From: SIG471 sp045638565
GTDB taxonomy: Bacteria > Bacillota > Clostridia > Oscillospirales > Butyricicoccaceae
Length of the DNA: 17,091 nucleotides
Reading direction: 5' to 3'
Assembly (NCBI GenBank): GCA_045638565.1
Contig: JAZUBN010000150.1
Span: forward strand, 1-17,091
Below the pieces are notes generated by a model that was given only the letters and a program-made list of their open reading frames with translations, made no database searches and was not told the DNA's origin. The position numbers were made by a program, and so were the translations under genes. Positions within the stretch are counted from its first letter, which is position 1, and every line of letters starts with the position of its first letter. Positions 7,309 to 14,235 of the stretch are shown here, piece by piece.

Positions 7309-8019
7309 ATGCAAAACTCAGTTGTTCTCGTCGTTGACGACGACAGAGAGATAGCTCACGCGATATCAAAGTTGCTTGAGCACGAAAACATCAAAGCTGT
7401 CTGCGCCTATAACGGCATGGAGGCTCTTGACATTCTCTCGTCCCGAAGCGATATCCACTTAATCATTCTCGATATTATGATGCCTCAGCTTGACGGTCTT
7501 TCAGCTACAATGAAAATCCGTGAAAGCCGTAATCTGCCTATCATTATGCTTTCGGCAAAGTCGGAGGATTCTGACAAAATCCTCGGTCTTTCCATGGGGG
7601 CTGACGACTATGTGACAAAGCCCTTCAATCCCAGCGAGCTTATGGCGAGGGTGAAATCCCATCTCAGGCGCTATACGTATTTAGGCGCTGTCGGCAATAT
7701 AATAAGCAAGGATACCATTTCCAATGGCGACCTTGAGCTGGACACTTCCTCCAAGCAGCTTCGTGTTTCGGGCGAGGAAGTCCGTCTGACAGCGACAGAG
7801 TATAAGATAGTCGAGCTGCTGATGAAAAATGCAGGGCGTGTATTTTCTGCCGAGGAAATCTATTCCAGAGTGTGGAATGAGGAGGCTTTCGGCGTTGAAA
7901 ACACAGTTATGGTGCATATCCGCCGCATACGTGAGAAGATTGAGATAAATCCTAAAGAGCCAAAATATTTGAAGGTGGTGTGGGGTATTGGCTACAAAAT
8001 TGAAAAACATCAGCCGTAA
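7309..8019 (+). CDS. OmpR/PhoB-family response regulator
   Basis: A 236-aa DNA-binding transcription factor switched on by phosphorylation from the sensor kinase encoded next. Receiver domain (about 4-118): acidic pocket D10-D12, phospho-acceptor D55 in LIILDIMMP, switch S82 and K104 (KPFNPSEL). The C-terminal winged-helix DNA-binding domain (about 135-236) has the typical 'ELDTSSKQLRVSGEEVRLTATEYK' entry and 'VENTVMVHIRRIREKIE' recognition helix. The layout is VanR/VncR-like, but the target is unknown. GAAAGGAG (7294-7301) lies 7 nt before the ATG. The last 32 nt overlap the kinase gene. The long leader contains repeats, and autoregulation is plausible but not shown. Confidence 0.93.
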   Translation: MQNSVVLVVDDDREIAHAISKLLEHENIKAVCAYNGMEALDILSSRSDIHLIILDIMMPQLDGLSATMKIRESRNLPIIMLSAKSEDSDKILGLSMGADDYVTKPFNPSELMARVKSHLRRYTYLGAVGNIISKDTISNGDLELDTSSKQLRVSGEEVRLTATEYKIVELLMKNAGRVFSAEEIYSRVWNEEAFGVENTVMVHIRRIREKIEINPKEPKYLKVVWGIGYKIEKHQP

Positions 8020-10042
8020 CCGGCTGACAAAAATCATCGTATTCGCCCTTTCCGTGCTTATGCTATGGCTGGCGACAAGCGATATGGGGTATTTCCTCTT
8101 TGAAAACAAAAATAACAACATAAGTCTGATGACAGAAACCCTCTTTGCCGATAATTTCTTCGAGACCTCATCGGTGCAGAGAAAGGCGATGAACAGCGTA
8201 TATTATGCCATCGAAACAGCAACAGGTGAAGTAATACCGAAAGACTGGTCGAAGAATTTTGCTTTGCTTGAATACCGTGTCACGGATGAAAATGGCGACC
8301 TCATTATGTCGACCGACCCGAATCGTCCTGAGGATTATTTCCGCACAGGCAACTACATAGTATTTTCAGACGGCACTATAACTGAAGCAGGCGGCAAGCT
8401 TCCTGTAAGTGTCCTCAGCTCATATCATTATACGAGCGAATATTCTGCCATTATTTCCTTCCCTGATGAATTCTGGGGCGAAGACCTGACCAATTTCAAT
8501 GTCTACAAGCATACAATGGCTAATTTTATAGGAATCGAAGCACGCCGTCTTGCCGTTTTCCTTATCTGTGTTATTTATCTTATTATCGTGGCAGGCAGAA
8601 AGCCTGAGGATGAAAAAATCCATACGACATTCCCTGATAATCTTTGGAGTGAAATCCATCTTTTTGCCCTTATGATGCTGATTTTAGCAGGATGTATGGT
8701 ATTCGTGTTTGTCATCGAAGCGTACACTCCGTATATGACAACATCCACATTCAATCTCACTATGGTGCTTTGCAACATAGGCATTATTCTGGTCTATTCC
8801 CTCTTTATGTGGGTATTTCTTTCCCTTATCCGCAAAATCAAGGCCAAAGCATTCATTAAATGCTCCTGCATTGGATGGTGCTGGGGAAAAATCAAGGCGG
8901 TTTTCAAGGTTGTTTTCACATTTATGGGCGAATTCATACGCAATTTCACAGGTGTTGAATTCAAGGACGTTCACTTTGCCGCAGGCTTCCATAAAATACA
9001 GGTGAGATTTGTGACGATATCTATTCTTATGTTTATCGCATTCTGCTTCTCGGTATTTTTCGCAATTGCCACATGGGGTGTAACACAATTTTTCTGGGTT
9101 ATGACCTGCATCGCGATAGTTATCCTCGAAGCATTTTTCATCTGGCATTACATCAGAAAAACCACACGCTATGCCCAGTCTATGGCTCGTCTTTTGGTAC
9201 AGATAGACAAGGTTTCCTCGGGCAATCTCGACTATTACGCAGGCATTGACGAGGGCGACCCTCTTGTTGACAGCTCGGATAAGCTTGCCAACATCAGCGA
9301 GGGCTTAAGCGAGGCTTTGGAGGAGCAGATGAAGGGTGAACGCATGAAAATCGAGCTTATCACCAACGTTTCTCACGACCTTAAGACTCCGCTGACCTCG
9401 ATAATCAGCTACATCGACCTTCTTAAAAAGGAGGAGATGAATGATGCGGCAAAGGATTATGTGAATATTCTCGCCCAAAAGGCCGACAGACTCAAGGGCA
9501 TTGTCAGTGACCTTTTCGACCTTGCAAAGACCAACAGCGGCAACGCTCAGCTCGATATAAAGCCTCTCGATTTCACCAAGCTGACAAACCAGATTCTCGG
9601 CGATATGGAGGACAAAATCACAGAAAGCGGAATGAAAATAAAGCTCAATCTGCCTGATTCCCCTGCAGTTATCACAGCCGACGGCAAAAAACTTTCCCGT
9701 GCATTGCAGAATGTGCTGGACAACGCTCTCAAATATTCCCTCAACGGCTCACGCATTTACATTGACCTTGTGAAAAATGAGGGCAACGCCATTCTTTCGG
9801 TCAAGAACACCTCGTCTTACGAAATGGATTTTACCGCCGATGAGATTATGCAGAGATTTGTCCGCGGCGACAAAAACCGCTCAAGCGACGGCAGTGGTCT
9901 TGGTCTTTCGATAGCACAGAGCTTCACTCAGGTGTCGGGCGGCAGCTTTGATGTTATGATAGACGGCGACCAGTTCAAGACGGTATTCACCTTCCCGCTG
10001 ACAGATGAGAAAATGAACAGCGGATCGGGAGATATTATATAA
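7988..10042 (+). CDS. Six-TM sensor histidine kinase, partner of the upstream regulator
   Basis: A 684-aa membrane kinase. TM segments at about 15-31, 188-203, 224-243, 258-280, 341-361 and 369-388, with an extracytoplasmic sensor region at about 36-185. A HAMP-like linker (about 395-450) follows, then HisKA with the H-box SHDLKTPLTS (H463), N-box NVLDNALKYS (N575, N579) and G2 box GSGLGLS (about 635-641). The usual DxGxG G1 motif is replaced by VKNTSS (605-610), a variant I believe is shared by a Firmicutes VanS-like subfamily. No upstream ATG exists: a stop in this frame lies at 7970, so the TTG at 7988 preceded by AAGGTGG is the best start; the next TTG (8000) is too far from that site. 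The 32-nt overlap with the regulator gene implies coupled translation. The signal is unknown. Confidence 0.9.
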   Translation: MATKLKNISRNRLTKIIVFALSVLMLWLATSDMGYFLFENKNNNISLMTETLFADNFFETSSVQRKAMNSVYYAIETATGEVIPKDWSKNFALLEYRVTDENGDLIMSTDPNRPEDYFRTGNYIVFSDGTITEAGGKLPVSVLSSYHYTSEYSAIISFPDEFWGEDLTNFNVYKHTMANFIGIEARRLAVFLICVIYLIIVAGRKPEDEKIHTTFPDNLWSEIHLFALMMLILAGCMVFVFVIEAYTPYMTTSTFNLTMVLCNIGIILVYSLFMWVFLSLIRKIKAKAFIKCSCIGWCWGKIKAVFKVVFTFMGEFIRNFTGVEFKDVHFAAGFHKIQVRFVTISILMFIAFCFSVFFAIATWGVTQFFWVMTCIAIVILEAFFIWHYIRKTTRYAQSMARLLVQIDKVSSGNLDYYAGIDEGDPLVDSSDKLANISEGLSEALEEQMKGERMKIELITNVSHDLKTPLTSIISYIDLLKKEEMNDAAKDYVNILAQKADRLKGIVSDLFDLAKTNSGNAQLDIKPLDFTKLTNQILGDMEDKITESGMKIKLNLPDSPAVITADGKKLSRALQNVLDNALKYSLNGSRIYIDLVKNEGNAILSVKNTSSYEMDFTADEIMQRFVRGDKNRSSDGSGLGLSIAQSFTQVSGGSFDVMIDGDQFKTVFTFPLTDEKMNSGSGDII

Positions 10043-10110
10043 TGTATACAATGGCATTTGTGCTTATCGCCTCGACGATAATCTTCGGCTTTTTCTTTTG
10101 GAGGGATTAG
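10042..10110 (+). CDS. 22-aa single-TM microprotein coupled to the kinase gene
   Basis: The ATG overlaps the kinase stop codon as TAATG (10040-10044). GGGAG (10027-10031) lies about 10 nt upstream, and the frame runs 22 codons to TAG at 10108. The peptide starts MYTMAFVLIASTIIFGFF and ends in a charged WRD, so nearly all of it is one hydrophobic segment. The next gene's GGAGG lies inside its last codons and that gene starts right after its stop. The tight packing on both sides supports a translated gene, although it could instead be only a coupling device. I know no homologue; a role in modulating the kinase, as MgrB does for PhoQ, is only an analogy. Confidence 0.55.
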   Translation: MYTMAFVLIASTIIFGFFFWRD

Positions 10111-10509
10111 ATGAAAGAAAACTTAAAGTATATTATATTGGGATTTTTACCATTAGTTTTCAGTATTCTGGGTGTATACATTATCACAACTCCTGTTCTG
10201 CTTTTTATATGGAGCTATATCGGATACAGAAATTATGATTCTGATGGTCTGAAAACCTATCTGCTTCTTCATCTGCCGATGATAATTGCTCTTGTGATAT
10301 GGTTTACTCCTCTGCAGGAGATTTCCTTTTTGGGTTGGTTTGCCGTGAAGATTTTTACACCGTTTCTTTTCATCGCAGCCGCAATAAACGAACTTATACT
10401 CGGCTTTACCACTATATATCTCGGGATGATATTGACTTTTATCATAATTACAGCAGTATTCTTTATCGGTCGCGAGCTGGCAAAGGCAGAATGGGGATTT
10501 GTAAAATAG
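10111..10509 (+). CDS. 132-aa membrane protein of unknown function
   Basis: A small protein with about four TM segments (about 7-26, 51-65, 72-92, 97-120), a short cytoplasmic loop near 40-48, and little soluble mass. I do not recognise a family. The ATG follows GGAGG (10100-10104) by 6 nt and directly abuts the microprotein stop, so it is the fourth gene of the two-component operon. Position implies a role in the response or in signal sensing, such as a target of the regulator or an accessory sensor. Codon use is more AT-rich and less biased than in the neighbouring enzyme genes. Confidence 0.75.
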   Translation: MKENLKYIILGFLPLVFSILGVYIITTPVLLFIWSYIGYRNYDSDGLKTYLLLHLPMIIALVIWFTPLQEISFLGWFAVKIFTPFLFIAAAINELILGFTTIYLGMILTFIIITAVFFIGRELAKAEWGFVK

Positions 10510-10513
10510 TATT

Positions 10514-10645
10514 ATGAAAAATTTTATCGAAATACTTAAAAAACTTTTTCTTGGCGGAATAATTCTCTTGGGAATTGTTATACTATATCTATGGGTAACC
10601 GCCGACAAGTGTTATTATGCCATAAAGAAACGCTGCAGACGGTAA
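10514..10645 (+). CDS. 43-aa single-TM microprotein, last gene of the operon
   Basis: Starts 4 nt after the preceding stop and runs 43 codons to TAA. The amphipathic basic start MKNFIEILKK leads into one hydrophobic segment (about 11-29), followed by a basic, cysteine-containing tail (C33, C41, KKRCRR). No clear ribosome-binding site is visible, so translation would depend on coupling. It lies before the strong terminator at 10659. Topology by the positive-inside rule is ambiguous because both ends are basic. No family recognised. Confidence 0.55.
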   Translation: MKNFIEILKKLFLGGIILLGIVILYLWVTADKCYYAIKKRCRR

Positions 10646-10658
10646 ACGACCTCTCATA

Positions 10659-10696
10659 AAATAAAAATCCTCACCGCATGGTGGGGATTTTTATTT
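10659..10696 (+). terminator. Intrinsic terminator of the two-component operon
   Basis: A 17-bp stem from 10659-10675 to 10680-10696 (one G-U pair) with loop GCAT. The right arm ends TTTTTATTT. It lies 13 bp past the last microprotein stop codon. Confidence 0.88.
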
Positions 10697-10726
10697 GTGC
10701 ATTCAGACGGGCAATGCCCCTGCAAA

Positions 10727-10772
10727 ATTGTGCAAATCGCGAGGGATTCTTCGGCTCTGCCTCAGAATGACA
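10727..10772 (+). repeat. Family C repeat, second copy
   Basis: Shares the ATTGTGCAAATC start and ATGACA end with 7163-7206. The hairpin arms ATTCT (10746-10750) and AGAAT (10764-10768) replace ATCCT/AGGAT by paired changes. A small GGGCA-AT-GCCC hairpin lies just before it (about 10709-10719). Confidence 0.65.
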
Positions 10773-10792
10773 GTGTGCCGTGTATTCCGCAC

Positions 10793-10833
10793 AAAAAAGA
10801 AAAATGCTGCGGGTGGGAAATTCCGCAGCATTT
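10793..10833 (-). terminator. Intrinsic terminator of the ArsC/Spx-like gene
   Basis: Perfect 11-bp stem AAATGCTGCGG/CCGCAGCATTT (10802-10812/10823-10833). On the minus-strand RNA it is followed by two U runs (complement of 10793-10804). It lies about 31 bp past the stop at 10865. Confidence 0.85.
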
Positions 10834-10864
10834 CTCTTTGAACAGGATTGAAATGAAGAATCAG

Positions 10865-11218
10865 TTACTTTTTAAGTTTTTCTAACCATACTTTCGGACG
10901 GAAAGCCACGAGAGTGAACTCATCTGTCACAATAATCGGCCTTTTGACAAGCATTCCGTTGGTAGCCAGCAGTTTCAGCTGCTCATCTTCTGTCATCTGG
11001 TCTATTTTGTCTTTGAGCACCATCTCTTTATACACAACACCGCTGGTATTAAAGAAACGCTTGAGAGGCAGACCGCTCTTTTTGTGCCACTCTTTGAGTT
11101 CATCGTATGTAGGGTTATCTGTCTTTATATCTCGCACTTCAAATTCGATACCATTGGCTTCAAGCCACTTTTTTGCATCTTTGCAGGTGACGCAATTTGA
11201 GTATCCTATAAACAGCAT
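10865..11218 (-). CDS. ArsC/Spx-like thioredoxin-fold protein (arsenate reductase family)
   Basis: A 117-aa cytosolic protein of the ArsC/Spx/YffB superfamily. It has an N-terminal redox CxxC, CVTC (C9, C12), the family segment 'GLPLKRFFNTSG', and 'LVKRPIIV' with the conserved basic-Pro turn. Family members include arsenate reductases and the RNA-polymerase-binding regulator Spx; the CxxC is shared by Spx, but no ars genes are nearby, so function stays open (thiol redox, regulation or detoxification). The ATG at 11218 is preferred over the GTG at 11221 because it puts GGAGG 7 nt upstream instead of 4. It is monocistronic, with its own promoter and terminator, and divergent from nrdD. Confidence 0.85.
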   Translation of the reverse strand: MLFIGYSNCVTCKDAKKWLEANGIEFEVRDIKTDNPTYDELKEWHKKSGLPLKRFFNTSGVVYKEMVLKDKIDQMTEDEQLKLLATNGMLVKRPIIVTDEFTLVAFRPKVWLEKLKK

Positions 11219-11256
11219 CACTTATCCTCCAATGCTATTATTAATTATGTAGATTT

Positions 11257-11285
11257 ATTATACTACACTTTTCCGCAAATAGCAA
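11257..11285 (-). promoter_or_regulatory. Promoter of the ArsC/Spx-like gene
   Basis: On the minus strand TTGCTA (11285-11280), 17-nt spacer, perfect TATAAT (11262-11257). It implies a leader of about 32 nt. Confidence 0.7.
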
Positions 11286-11406
11286 GAAATTTTTTCATAT
11301 TTAATGTGTATTTTTCACATTTTCTCGTATTTCTTACTCTTTATTTTTTGCTATTTTAACCAATGCAGTCTGTTTATTGCCTTTTTCAGACGAAAAACGA
11401 CAGGAA

Positions 11407-11422
11407 ACACAATATAATGTGG
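11407..11422. promoter_or_regulatory. Lone NrdR-box-like palindrome
   Basis: ACACAATATAATGTGG matches 14 of 16 positions of the NrdR-box form ACACAATATATTGTGT as I recall it. A partner box at the usual three-turn spacing is not clear on either side. It lies 157 bp upstream of the nrdD promoter. Confidence 0.4.
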
Positions 11423-11541
11423 TTCAATTATTTGCAAAAACTATAGGTTTTTCCCATAAATATCCTTGACTTTATTTTCTTTTGTGAATATTAAAGAGAA
11501 TTGCATAAAAAGGGAGTATAAAAGATGTATATTTTGACACA

Positions 11542-11570
11542 TTGACACCCGGCTCGTTATGGGTTATACT
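11542..11570 (+). promoter_or_regulatory. nrdD promoter
   Basis: TTGACA (11542-11547), exactly 17 nt, TATACT (11565-11570): 11 of 12 consensus positions. A second TTGACA at 11534-11539 is out of spacing. The start near 11577 gives a leader of about 88 nt. A further candidate, TTGACT-N17-TATTAA at 11466-11494, is weaker. Confidence 0.8.
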
Positions 11571-11578
11571 ATTTATCG

Positions 11579-11626
11579 GCACAAGATATTGTGCCGCATA
11601 AGATTCATTAAAACAACTTATTGTAT
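11579..11626 (+). promoter_or_regulatory. Tandem NrdR-box-like operator of nrdD
   Basis: Box 1, GCACAAGATATTGTGC (11579-11594), is a near-perfect palindrome matching 13 of 16 positions of the NrdR consensus form. Box 2, AAACAACTTATTGTAT (11611-11626), is weaker. Their centres are 32 bp apart (three helical turns), the arrangement known for NrdR. They sit at about +2 to +50 from the predicted start, suited to repression. The nrdR gene is not in this window. Confidence 0.65.
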
Positions 11627-11664
11627 AGATATTGTATACACAACGTATAAAATACGGAGGTTTC

Positions 11665-14007
11665 ATGCTCACTAAAATACTCAAAAGAGACGGACGTGAA
11701 GTAGCTTACGACCGCGAAAAGATCACCAATGCTATTTTTGCTGCAGCAAAGGCTCTCGGCGGAGAAAACCGCGCCACAGCCCTTGAACTGACACTTAAGG
11801 TGGAGGATTATCTCGCCCAGACTCTCGGTGAAAATATCCCTACTGTTGAAGAAGTACAGGATGCTGTTGAACATACACTTATCGAAAACGGCCACGCAAG
11901 AACAGCCAAGGAATATATCCTTTACCGCGCAGAACGCACAAAGCGCAGAGAGATGAACACACGTCTTATGAAGATGTATGAAGATCTCACTTTCTCCGAT
12001 TCCATCGACAGCGATATCAAGCGTGAAAACGCAAACATCGATGGCGACTCTGCAATGGGCACAATGCTCAAGTACGGCTCGGAAGGCGCAAAGCAGTTCT
12101 ATTCCATGTTCGTGCTCAATCCTAAGCACTCTGAGGCTCACTCCTGCGGCGATATCCATATCCACGATATGGACTTCCTCACACTTACAACAACCTGCTG
12201 CCAGATTGACATTGAAAAGCTCTTTGAAGGCGGCTTCTCTACCGGTCACGGCTTCCTCCGTGAGCCAAATGATATTCAGAGTTACTCCGCTCTCGCTTGT
12301 ATCGCAATTCAGTCCAATCAGAACGACCAGCACGGCGGTCAGTCCATCCCTAACTTCGATTACGGCATGGCAAAGGGCGTAAAGAAGACATTCAGAAAGC
12401 TCTACTTCAGGAATCTTTCCAAGGCTCTCGAAATTATGGCTGATATGGAAGATGCTGAAAGCAAGGTAAATGCAATCCGCGATAAGATTGCCGCTGAAAA
12501 CGATGGTCTTATGCCTGTGCTCGACGGCAAGAACGGCTATGAGGATGTTGAAAAGCCATATCTTATCGAACTTGTCGGCGAAGAAATCGCTGAAAAGGCA
12601 CAGAAGTTTGCCCGCAAGCACACAGAAAAGGAAACAGACAGAGCTACATTCCAGGCTATGGAGGCTCTTGTACATAATCTCAACACAATGCACTCCCGTG
12701 CAGGCGCTCAGGTGCCATTCTCCTCCATCAACTATGGTACAGATACATCTGCAGAAGGCAGAATGGTAACAAAGAATGTGCTCCTTGCTAACGAAAAGGG
12801 TCTTGGCAACGGCGAAACACCAATCTTCCCTATCCACATCTTCAAGGTTAAGGAAGGCATCAACTACAACGAAGGCGAGCCAAACTATGATCTCTTCAAG
12901 CTTGCTTGCCGTGTTTCCGCAAAGCGCCTTTTCCCTAACTTCTCCTTCATCGACGCGCCATACAATCTTCAGTATTATAAGGAAGGCAATCCTGATACAG
13001 AAGTTGCTTACATGGGCTGCCGCACACGTGTTATCGGCAATGCTCACGACCCATCCCGTCAGACAACAGGCGGCAGAGGCAACCTCTCTTTTACATCCAT
13101 CAACCTTCCAAGAATCGCTATCAAGTCCCACGGCTCCATTGATTTCTTCTTCGAAGAACTTGACAGACAGCTCACTCTCGTTGCTGAACAGCTTACAGAG
13201 CGTTTCATCATCCAGTCCAAGAAGAAGGCGAAGAACTATCCATTCCTCATGGGTCAGCACGTCTGGATTGATTCCGACAAGCTCAAGCCTGAAGACGAAG
13301 TTGGCGAAGTGCTCAAGCACGGCACACTGACAGTCGGCTTTATCGGTCTTGCTGAATGTCTCAAGGCTCTCATCGGCGTTCACCACGGCGAAAGCGCAGA
13401 AGCTCAGAATCTCGGCCTTGACATCATCGGCTTTATGCGCAAGCGCATGGACGAAATGACAAAGAAGACAGGCCTCAACTACACAGTTATCGCAACTCCT
13501 GCCGAAGGTCTTTCCGGTCGTTTCGTAAAGATTGACCGCAAGAAGTACGGCGTTATCCCTGGCGTTACAGACAGAGAATACTATACAAACTCCTTCCACG
13601 TTCCTGTTTACCACGATATCAATGCATTTGAAAAGATTCGTCTTGAAGCTCCATACCACGCTCTCACAAATGCAGGTCACATCAGCTATATCGAGCTTGA
13701 CGGCGACCCAACAAAGAATCTCGATGCATTCGAAGCAGTTATTCGCTGCATGAAGGAATCGGGCATCGGCTACGGCTCCATCAACCATCCTGTCGACCGT
13801 GACCCTGTCTGCGGCTTCACAGGCATTATCGATGAAGAATGTCCAATGTGCCACAGAAAGGAATCGGATGGCGGACCTAAGTTTGAACGTATCAGACGTA
13901 TCACAGGCTATCTCGTTGGCACACTCGACCGTTTCAATGACGGTAAGCGCGCAGAAGAACGCGACAGAGTTAAGCATTCCATCTCCACAGGTCTGGAAAT
14001 TATCTAA
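11665..14007 (+). CDS. nrdD: Anaerobic (class III) ribonucleoside-triphosphate reductase, large subunit
   Basis: A 780-aa glycyl-radical enzyme that reduces ribonucleoside triphosphates to deoxy forms without oxygen. An N-terminal ATP-cone (about 1-95, MLTKILKRDGREVAYDREKI...) gives allosteric control. The catalytic barrel contains HIHDMDF and the active-site segment ALACIAIQSNQNDQHGGQ (C212). Near the C-terminus is the metal site, here C716, C726 and C729 followed by H730 rather than two plain CxxC pairs, then the glycyl-radical loop RITGYLVG with G748. Start: the ATG at 11665 follows ACGGAGG; an in-frame ATG at 11632 lies upstream of that site and would add 11 residues across it, so it is rejected. 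No nrdG activase gene follows. Probably controlled by NrdR through the upstream boxes. Codon bias is strong. Confidence 0.96.
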   Translation: MLTKILKRDGREVAYDREKITNAIFAAAKALGGENRATALELTLKVEDYLAQTLGENIPTVEEVQDAVEHTLIENGHARTAKEYILYRAERTKRREMNTRLMKMYEDLTFSDSIDSDIKRENANIDGDSAMGTMLKYGSEGAKQFYSMFVLNPKHSEAHSCGDIHIHDMDFLTLTTTCCQIDIEKLFEGGFSTGHGFLREPNDIQSYSALACIAIQSNQNDQHGGQSIPNFDYGMAKGVKKTFRKLYFRNLSKALEIMADMEDAESKVNAIRDKIAAENDGLMPVLDGKNGYEDVEKPYLIELVGEEIAEKAQKFARKHTEKETDRATFQAMEALVHNLNTMHSRAGAQVPFSSINYGTDTSAEGRMVTKNVLLANEKGLGNGETPIFPIHIFKVKEGINYNEGEPNYDLFKLACRVSAKRLFPNFSFIDAPYNLQYYKEGNPDTEVAYMGCRTRVIGNAHDPSRQTTGGRGNLSFTSINLPRIAIKSHGSIDFFFEELDRQLTLVAEQLTERFIIQSKKKAKNYPFLMGQHVWIDSDKLKPEDEVGEVLKHGTLTVGFIGLAECLKALIGVHHGESAEAQNLGLDIIGFMRKRMDEMTKKTGLNYTVIATPAEGLSGRFVKIDRKKYGVIPGVTDREYYTNSFHVPVYHDINAFEKIRLEAPYHALTNAGHISYIELDGDPTKNLDAFEAVIRCMKESGIGYGSINHPVDRDPVCGFTGIIDEECPMCHRKESDGGPKFERIRRITGYLVGTLDRFNDGKRAEERDRVKHSISTGLEII

Positions 14008-14020
14008 TTTCCTCTTTTCT

Positions 14021-14086
14021 GCCTCCCATTGTTAAGGGGAGGGGGACTGCGATTAGCGGTGGAGGGGTGTAGCCGTGTAACGGCGT
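14021..14086 (-). repeat. Family A repeat, inverted copy
   Basis: Read on the minus strand it follows the 251-297 and 16446-16492 pattern: CTCCACCGC, a short hairpin, GCAGTCCCCCTCCCC, then a G-rich arm ending GGC. An extra GCCGT-GTA-ACGGC hairpin (14073-14085) adjoins. It lies between the nrdD stop and its terminator. Confidence 0.65.
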
Positions 14087-14103
14087 CTATTCAATAAAAA
14101 ATC

Positions 14104-14128
14104 AAGCCACCCAATCGGGTGGCTTTTT
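14104..14128 (+). terminator. Intrinsic terminator of nrdD
   Basis: Perfect stem AAGCCACCC/GGGTGGCTT (14104-14112/14117-14125), loop AATC, with a T run to 14128. It is displaced about 96 bp from the stop codon by a repeat. Confidence 0.85.
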
Positions 14129-14142
14129 GTTATGCCTGTTTC

Positions 14143-14171
14143 TTGCATATCCGGGGTAATTATGATAGTAT
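14143..14171 (+). promoter_or_regulatory. Probable promoter of the methyltransferase gene
   Basis: TTGCAT (14143-14148), 17-nt spacer, TAGTAT (14166-14171) preceded by TGA, an extended -10 form. It implies a leader of about 58 nt. Confidence 0.55.
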
Positions 14172-14235
14172 ATAGATAGGCAGATAAACTTGAACATGTC
14201 GAACAGACAGATGGAATATAATTCGGGGTGAGTAT

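Noticed and set aside
10030..10046. Internal promoter (TATAAT at 10038-10043) for the small membrane genes
   Set aside because: There is no -35-like hexamer 16-18 nt upstream; the bases are constrained by the kinase stop and the overlapping microprotein start.
11525..11545. A six-codon leader peptide upstream of nrdD (after AAGGGAG)
   Set aside because: It lies upstream of the best nrdD promoter and has no attenuator-like partner hairpin with a T run, so there is too little to support it.
11608..13977. A 789-codon open frame antisense to nrdD
   Set aside because: It lacks domain-like sequence, is Cys-rich in a shadow-frame manner, and is explained by codon bias of nrdD, which has full family motifs on the other strand.
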